Source: Byssothecium circinans | Lineage: Eukaryota; Ascomycota; Dothideomycetes; Pleosporales; Massarinaceae | Assembly (NCBI GenBank): GCA_010015675.1 | Contig: ML976977.1 | Coordinates: 1,467,044-1,479,881 of the forward strand | Length of the DNA: 12,838 nt | Reading direction: 5' to 3' | In this document: piece after piece, positions 7,879 to 12,838 of the stretch | How positions within the stretch are numbered: position 1 is the stretch's first letter | Layout: every line of letters starts with the position of its first letter | Translations under genes and position numbers: made by a program | Notes under the pieces: generated by a model | Seen by the model: the letters and a program-made list of their open reading frames with translations, nothing else | The model's database searches: none | What the model was told of the DNA's origin: nothing

Positions 7879-8406
7879 CTTTTCGCGAGGAGATTGACTG
7901 GAACCGGATATACAGACTACACAAGCGAGTGAACGTGAAAGACGCGTCGGATGGACACTTCGGGCCCTTCCATCAGATATCGTATTTTGGGGCCCACGCG
8001 TTCCGTCATCAGATGCCGCCTCTGCTGGTGCATGTTTGAGCTATCTCTTCAAAAGTGGCGAACGTGGGGCACGCAATGTTAGATCCGCTTGCCAGGCGGA
8101 CCGCACTCCGCCCAAGCCGCTGAAAGCCCGCCAGCCGCTTCCGCCGAACCCGGGCGGACCACGATGCAGCACGCCCTCCCAAACCTAAGCCATCGATACG
8201 GCAGTAACATTAGGCAATCTCCGAGACGACCAATCAGTTTTGAAAATCGCGCATTGGCTAAGGACTCAACACCTTCCACGCCATGCGACCACAATCGCGA
8301 AACATACGACATTCAGGATATTGCTTCGCGAAGACAATCCACGCCTGAAAACGTGGTATAAACCTGCGAGTATTGCCCAAGTACCTAGGCTATCTTTTCA
8401 CACAAA
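7879..8406. promoter_or_regulatory. Divergent promoter of beta-glucosidase and nitrilase
   Basis: This 528-bp spacer between two divergent starts suggests joint control of the two enzymes. Candidate sites: CGGACCG at 8097-8103 (CGG and CCG half-sites, 1-nt spacer); TCCGCC (8140-8145) and GGCGGA (8153-8158) as an inverted pair, equivalent to CCG-N11-CGG, within a CCG-rich stretch 8100-8160; a CCAAT box at 8230-8234; and GTGGGG at 8064-8069, which fits the CreA carbon-repression consensus SYGGRG. These are consensus matches only. Short open frames in the interval (for example 8089-8361) have no recognisable product. Confidence 0.5.
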
Positions 8407-9468
8407 ATGCCAGGCCCAATTCGAGTTGCAGCTTGTCACGCTGCACCAGTCTTTCTTTCTGCAGCAAAGACGACACAGAAAGCCATTTCCCTCATTCAAA
8501 AGTCATCTCGAAATGGTGCGAACCTGGTAATCTTCCCCGAGACTTTTGTCTCAGCTTTTCCCGTCTGGAGCGCCCTTCGCCCACCTACTCAAAACCATGC
8601 GCTGTTTAAGAAGATGGCGGAGCAATCTATCTACGCCGACGGAGACGAGATCCAAGCACTCCAATCCGCTGCACAAGAAGCAAAAGCATGCGTCAGCATC
8701 GGAATATCAGAGAAAGCTCGGTACAGCTCCGGCACGTTGTTCAACTCGAACATCTTCATTGGCCCCGACGGTCAGATCTTGAACCATCACCGCAAGCTCA
8801 TGCCCACGTTCTTCGAAAAGCTCACTTGGGCGCCTGGAGACGGCCACGGCCTCAAAGTCGTCGAGACGCCATTCGGCAAGATCGGCAATTTGATATGCGG
8901 CGAAAACACGAATCCGCTGGCGCGATACTCGCTCATCGCGCAGGGAGAGCAGTTGCACATCTCGACATGGCCGGCCATTTGGCCGACCAAAGAAGCAGTA
9001 GCCGCAAGCGATCGGGTCAAAAATTACGATAACGTTGCCGCAAACAGAATCAGAGCTGCGGCGCATTGCTTCGAGGCTAAGGCATTTGGTGTCCTTTGCA
9101 CAGGCTTCCTCGATCAGGACGCCATTTCTGCTATCTCGTCGGGGTCACCAGATGCCGAATACATCGAAACTTTGCTTGATGCTGCACAGCGTGGAGCGAC
9201 CATGTATCTGGACCCAACTGGTGCGCCCATCCCGGGCTACACTGTGGATAGCATGAGTGGGGAGAAAAAGGAGGCGGACTTCCTCCAGAACGAGGAGGGC
9301 ATTCTGTATGCAGATCTGAACCTCGAGGACTGTGTGGAGGGTAAGCAGTTCCATGATGTTGTGGGAGGGTATCAAAGACATGACGTCTTTGAATTGAAGG
9401 TCAATCGCACCCGGCAGGTGCCCATTCGGTTCAATGATCTGCCTCAAGCACCTGTGGGTGAGGATTGA
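8407..9468 (+). CDS. Nitrilase (C-N hydrolase family)
   Basis: Intronless, 353 aa, the usual length for true nitrilases. The catalytic triad is complete: Glu45 in FPETFV, Lys130 in HHRKLMPT and Cys164 in GNLICGENTNPLAR; Glu137 in FFEKLTW is the second conserved active-site Glu. CGENTNPLAR is the signature of the nitrile-hydrolysing branch of the superfamily rather than of amidases or beta-ureidopropionases. Nitrilases convert R-CN plus water to a carboxylate and ammonia; related cyanide hydratases convert HCN to formamide, and sequence alone does not separate the two here. No targeting signal is seen, so it is probably cytosolic. The ATG has A at -3 (CAAAATGCC). Its divergent arrangement with the beta-glucosidase suggests the nitrile is released from a glucoside. 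The predicted nitrilase activity is firm, the substrate is unknown. Confidence 0.95.
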   Translation: MPGPIRVAACHAAPVFLSAAKTTQKAISLIQKSSRNGANLVIFPETFVSAFPVWSALRPPTQNHALFKKMAEQSIYADGDEIQALQSAAQEAKACVSIGISEKARYSSGTLFNSNIFIGPDGQILNHHRKLMPTFFEKLTWAPGDGHGLKVVETPFGKIGNLICGENTNPLARYSLIAQGEQLHISTWPAIWPTKEAVAASDRVKNYDNVAANRIRAAAHCFEAKAFGVLCTGFLDQDAISAISSGSPDAEYIETLLDAAQRGATMYLDPTGAPIPGYTVDSMSGEKKEADFLQNEEGILYADLNLEDCVEGKQFHDVVGGYQRHDVFELKVNRTRQVPIRFNDLPQAPVGED

Positions 9469-9618
9469 AGCTGTTTCAGGCTCAAATATTTCGCAACAAT
9501 TCGACTATACGGTATAGGACTAATCCATTAAAACCTACATAGCTTTCAGATGTAGAGCCTCAAAACACGCTCACTCGTCTTTCCCTTATAACAAACATCA
9601 CCCTGGAGTGCCTCAGTA

Positions 9619-9679
9619 CTCGCTTGCGAGCAAGATGGCGGTCGAAAGGCCGCCGAGGTGTACCAGGACCTGTGTCCTG
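9619..9679 (+). other. Three consecutive short hairpins
   Basis: CTCG/CGAG (9619-9622 with 9627-9630) is followed by a 7-bp stem GGCGGTC/GGCCGCC (9637-9643 with 9648-9654, one G-U pair) closed by a GAAA tetraloop, and then CAGGAC/GTCCTG (9664-9669 with 9674-9679) around CTGT. GAAA is a stable GNRA loop. The cluster lies 150 nt after the nitrilase stop and could be a structured 3' UTR or small RNA. No tRNA or other known RNA family fits. Confidence 0.35.
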
Positions 9680-9942
9680 CTTGCCAAGGTTACACGTAAA
9701 TTCGTCGAGAGCGCGCACCTAGTCGCTTCTCGCCTCTCTGGTATAGTGACACCACCGAGAACGGAGGGGAATCATCAAGTCATGCGATTTCCGGGACCAC
9801 GGAACGCGCTCGGTATATGATCTGACGCCGTAACAACGGTTCTTACTTACTGCATTCGGACCAAATTTGAGCCGGCATAGCATCACGTCTGGACGATGTG
9901 CTCTTTGCGGATGCGTGGCGGATGCGGCACGATCTTCCTGCA

Positions 9943-10013
9943 GGGCCGATGTGAACTGGTGGAACTGGCGGGTAGCTTCCACCTGTTCCACCTGTTCCGC
10001 CTGTAATCGGCCC
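9943..10013. repeat. 71-bp imperfect inverted repeat
   Basis: The outer arms GGGCCGAT (9943-9950) and ATCGGCCC (10006-10013) are perfect. The inner arms 9953-9968 and 9982-9997 pair at 14 of 16 positions, leaving a 13-nt loop. The right arm contains three near-copies of TTCCACCTG. It resembles a small inverted-repeat element or a cruciform-capable regulatory site upstream of the transporter. Confidence 0.6.
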
Positions 10014-10050
10014 GATGCCGACCAATCAAGATGGCTAGCTGAGTTCTGGT

Positions 10051-10154
10051 CCGCCCTACTCTTCCGCCCTACTCTTCCGCCCTACTCTTCCGCCTTACTC
10101 TTCCGCCTTACTCTTCCGCCTTACTCTTCCGCCTTACTCTTCCGCCTTACTCTT
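10051..10154. repeat. 13-bp minisatellite, 8 units
   Basis: Eight head-to-tail units start at 10051 and recur every 13 bp. The first three read CCGCCCTACTCTT and the last five CCGCCTTACTCTT, with a degenerate ninth beginning at 10155. The variants are block-sorted, which points to recent tandem expansion. Each unit carries a CCG half-site, and each of the last five reads TTCCGCCTTAC across the unit junction, as found in the regulator's promoter. Confidence 0.92.
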
Positions 10155-10426
10155 CCACCTGCCATCCAAGACTTGTCAGAAACATGCAAAGCTAGCCCAG
10201 ACCGTCGGTTAGTATACCCATTGCCGCCCCATGTGGTGGGACTTGCGCCTGTATCTAATACCCCACGGGGAAGACGCATTCTCTAGCCTTATTTTGTGGC
10301 TTCATGGCCTCCACAAGAGAAGATAACGAAGTAGTACCCATGATTGTATAAGTTTGGATGGAAGCCTGCCTCCACAGCTCAATATCTCGCCAACAGATGT
10401 CAAGCATCCATACACATCAGCAAAAA

Positions 10427-12085
10427 ATGTCAACTACACTCTGGAACACGCTTCGTGCCAGCCCTACCACCGCCCTTGTCGTACTTGTATGCACAGTCGA
10501 CAGTGTTACCATCGCATACGATGGCTCGCTGATGGGATCGCTCAACGTCATGCCTTCGTACACGAGCTACTTTACTCTGAACACTACCACCACGGCAGTC
10601 AACACTTGTGCAACATTCCTCGGCGCCATCCTCATCGGCCCATTCACCGGCAAGCTCATAGACTGGAAGGGGCGAAAGGCTGGCATCTACGCAGCGGCTC
10701 TGATCAACATCATCGGCGCCATTGTTGCCGCGGCAGCTCATAATATTGCAGCTTTCATCGCAGGGCGTCTCATCATTGGTATCGGAGTCGGCTTGGGTCA
10801 GACCGCCGCTGGTACCTATGTTGCCGAGACTACGCCGCCGGCTGCCCGAGCGTTCGCGCTTGGGTTGTACTTCTCTTGCTGGGCTATTGGGTCATTGCTT
10901 GCAGCCAGCATCTCGTACGGAGTAAGTTCGATAATTGGACTTCGTCTTCATATTGTTGATGCTATCTAGTCCTCCTCATTAGAGCCATCTACCTGGGCTT
11001 GGAGAATTCCTTCGGCCCTGCAAGCTTTCGCGCCACTCGTCGCCATGATCATTCTGTACTTCTTGCCTGAGTCTCCGCGATGGCTCGCATACAACGACCG
11101 ACAGGAAGAAGCACTGGACGTATTGGCCAAGATCAACGGCAAGAGCAATGAAGACATCCAAGTCCAGGTGCAGTACCGAGAAATTGTGGATACCATGGCG
11201 TACGAGAAAGCAGAAGGCAGGAACCTTGGGTTCCGCGAAGTAGTGAGGAACAAGCCCAATCGCAAGAGGCTTCTTCTCGCATTATCGGTGGCACCCTTAG
11301 CTATGTTGACTGGCTCAAACATCATCACGTAAGTGTCAACTTCCACAATAGCATCTCGCCGTACTAACATCCTCGCTAGCTACTACTTCGGCAGCATGCT
11401 CACCCAAGCCGGCGTCTCGGACCCCCACACCCAACTCGAAATCAACGTCATTCTCTCCGTCTGGCAACTCGTCTGCGCAATCGCCGGCTCCTGCCTCGCC
11501 GAGCGCCTCGGGCGCCGCATCCTCGCGCTCGTCAGCCTAGGCACCTGCTCCGCATTTTTCTACCTCTTAGCAGGCCTGACCGCAAAATTCGGCACGGCGG
11601 GAAACCAATCCGGCACCTACGGCACCGTCGCCGTTATTTTCCTGTTCCTCGGCGCCTACTCCTTCGGCATCACGCCTCTGACGGCTATGTACGCGCCGGA
11701 AATCTTGTCATATAATATGCGCGCTACGGGTATTGCATTGCAAGGCATCGCGATTAAGAGCTGTGGTGTGCTGGTTACGATGGCGTTTCCGTATATGTTG
11801 AGGGATATTGGGTGGAAGACGTATGTTGTCAACGCGTCGTGGAATATTCTGATGTGGCTGTTCATCTTCTTCAAATGGGTTGAGACGAAGGATCGAACAC
11901 TGGAGGAGATTGATGGGCTGTTTGATGATAAGAAGCCTCAGGGGCTGGATTTGAAGGATTTGAAGGGTATCGAGGGGGTGGGTGTTGATTTGGAGGAGTT
12001 GGGTAAGTCTGGGGGTAAGGTGGAGACTGCAGGAGAGATAGATGAGCACCAAACCGTGCGCATTATGGAAATCTCTCCACATTGA
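10427..12085 (+). CDS. MFS sugar transporter (lactose/cellobiose/hexose type)
   Basis: Spliced model: exons 10427-10921, 10970-11328 and 11380-12085, giving 519 aa. Both introns have GTAAGT donors (48 and 51 nt), and the second has a perfect CTAAC branch site. The protein fits a 12-helix sugar porter: YDGSLMGSLN in helix 1, DWKGRK (79-84) in loop 2-3, AGRLIIGIGVG, ETTPPAAR (134-141), RIPSALQ (177-183), PESPRWL (198-204), AERLGRR in the second half, and VETKDRTLEEID after helix 12. It should sit in the plasma membrane and import a sugar or glycoside with protons. This subgroup includes lactose and cellodextrin permeases, so a beta-glucoside fits. The start was chosen at 10427 for its AAAATGTC context; in-frame ATGs at 10358 and 10397 would add 23 or 10 residues. 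The acidic, glycine-rich C-terminus is longer than usual. Confidence 0.93.
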
Positions 12086-12239
12086 TTGCGGCGGCGTTAT
12101 TATATAATACGTACCGGCGCGCGATAACGCACAAGTAACATTAAGTCTATCACAAAAGTTGTTGCTCTTGGTGGGCTTGCATCACAATCCAAACCTCCTA
12201 GTTGGTAACGCCTCCATATATGTAATTCGTCGGCTGGTC
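12086..12239 (+). other. Transporter 3' flank
   Basis: Probable 3' untranslated region. It contains a 12-bp palindrome TATTATATAATA (12098-12109) inside a wider inverted pair GCGTTAT (12094-12100) and ATAACGC (12124-12130). Composition is normal until about 12240, where the AT-rich tract begins. Confidence 0.4.
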
Positions 12240-12746
12240 CAAATCATGTCGAGAATATATCTCCGTAGTTTAACTAGTAAGAATAGCTGTCTTTATGTTA
12301 GTATAGTACTCTTTAATCTAGTCTACAATCTTATCTTAAGTTATATTATTCTTAAAATACGTTGCTAGCTTATAGTAGACCTAGAGTAAATTCTAGTACT
12401 CTTAATAAACTAAAGTACGTAAAATTACTAAGGTCTATTAGATAAGTGCTATACTAGGAAAGGGCTACTTAATACTACTATACTTATTTAGATACTTTAA
12501 AGGGGTAGTAAGTAGCGTAGTATAATTATAGTAAGCTATAATATAAAGTACTATTAAGATAGCTAAACTATTAAGATAGCTACTTTTTCTTAGTAATACT
12601 AACTATTACTAAAGAGTATACGTACCTTATTCTTAATCTATATTAAGGGAGGTTAGTATAGATAAGTATATACTTTAGGTAGTAGTCTTTAGTAATTTAA
12701 GAGGTAACTATACTTTAGCTTTAATAAGTTTAAAAGATACTAATTC
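12240..12746. repeat. AT-rich, RIP-like degraded repeat tract (right)
   Basis: The stretch is TpA-dense, poor in CpA and TpG, with stops in all frames, like the left end of the window. It contains a 15-bp direct repeat CTATTAAGATAGCTA at 12551-12565 and 12568-12582. No surviving protein identifies the original element, and the 69-aa frame at 12159-12368 runs into it without any recognisable product. The tract stops at 12746, where the inverted flanking repeat begins. Confidence 0.7.
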
Positions 12747-12812
12747 TATAACGTATTCCACCATCGAACCGCCCACACCATCGAACCGCTCACGATTCCT
12801 TGGCAACACCAA
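12747..12812 (-). repeat. Right copy of inverted flanking repeat
   Basis: Read on the minus strand it shows the doubled GCGGTTCGATGGTG motif followed by ACGTTATA, matching 755-797 at 37 of 43 positions. GTTGGTGTT (12804-12812 on the minus strand) corresponds to GTTGATGTT at 727-735. Weak similarity seems to continue outward, so 12812 is not necessarily the true end. In both copies the ACGTTATA side faces the gene island. Confidence 0.6.
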
Positions 12813-12838
12813 CTCCATCTTCAACGCGAAAATGCCTC

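Larger units (their letters stand above)
9469..10426. promoter_or_regulatory. Nitrilase 3' region and transporter promoter, repeat-rich
   Basis: The interval is 958 bp with no credible gene; the best open frames (9608-9820 and 9867-10286) read as low-information translations, and the latter runs through a minisatellite. It contains three adjacent hairpins (9619-9679), a long imperfect palindrome (9943-10013), a CCAAT box (10022-10026), a 13-bp minisatellite (10051-10154) and a CCCCAC CreA-like site (10261-10266). A short upstream frame, ATG ATT GTA TAA (10340-10351), and an in-frame upstream ATG at 10358 precede the chosen transporter start. Confidence 0.5.

Noticed and set aside
9608..10286. 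Open frames between nitrilase and transporter as small genes
   Set aside because: The translations are compositionally odd, one of them is driven by the 13-bp tandem repeat, and no start context or domain supports them.
1..12838. CRISPR array, bacterial operon signals or phage genes
   Set aside because: Spliceosomal introns, the Zn2Cys6 regulator and RIP-like tracts are fungal; the tandem repeats have no unique spacers.

Overview
This looks like nuclear DNA of a filamentous ascomycete (Pezizomycotina). The evidence is short introns of about 48-51 nt with CTAAC-like branch points, a Zn2Cys6 regulator with a fungal-type middle domain, and intron-poor genes at close spacing. Both ends are very AT-rich, TpA-dense tracts with few CpA/TpG dinucleotides, as left by repeat-induced point mutation (RIP). 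AT blocks beside gene islands are common in Dothideomycetes such as Pleosporales, but I cannot fix the genus.

Layout: 1-726 is an AT-rich, RIP-like tract. At 727-797 lies a repeat with a doubled GCGGTTCGGTGGTG motif, and 798-1434 is gene-free and rich in small repeats. A five-gene island follows: (1) minus strand 1435-2475, molybdenum-cofactor oxidoreductase of the sulfite oxidase family; (2) plus strand 2870-4964, Zn2Cys6 transcription factor, five exons, 614 aa, divergent from gene 1; (3) minus strand 5215-7878, GH3 beta-glucosidase with an inserted PA14 domain and no secretion signal, convergent with gene 2; (4) plus strand 8407-9468, nitrilase, divergent from gene 3; (5) plus strand 10427-12085, MFS sugar transporter of the lactose/cellobiose/hexose type, three exons. 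The island ends in a second AT-rich tract (about 12240-12746) and an inverted copy of the left-hand repeat (12747-12812).

The gene set reads as a catabolic cluster. The transporter would import a beta-glucoside, the cytosolic GH3 enzyme would remove glucose, the nitrilase would convert a nitrile aglycone to acid plus ammonia, the Mo enzyme could deal with a sulfur or other oxyanion product, and the Zn2Cys6 protein would control the set. Plant cyanogenic glucosides or glucosinolates are the natural candidate substrates. This is inference from gene content, not proof. TTCCGCC motifs occur in all three candidate promoter regions, and an 11-bp TTCCGCCTTAC is shared by the regulator and transporter promoters. 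The regulator may be shortened at its C-terminus by a TGA codon.
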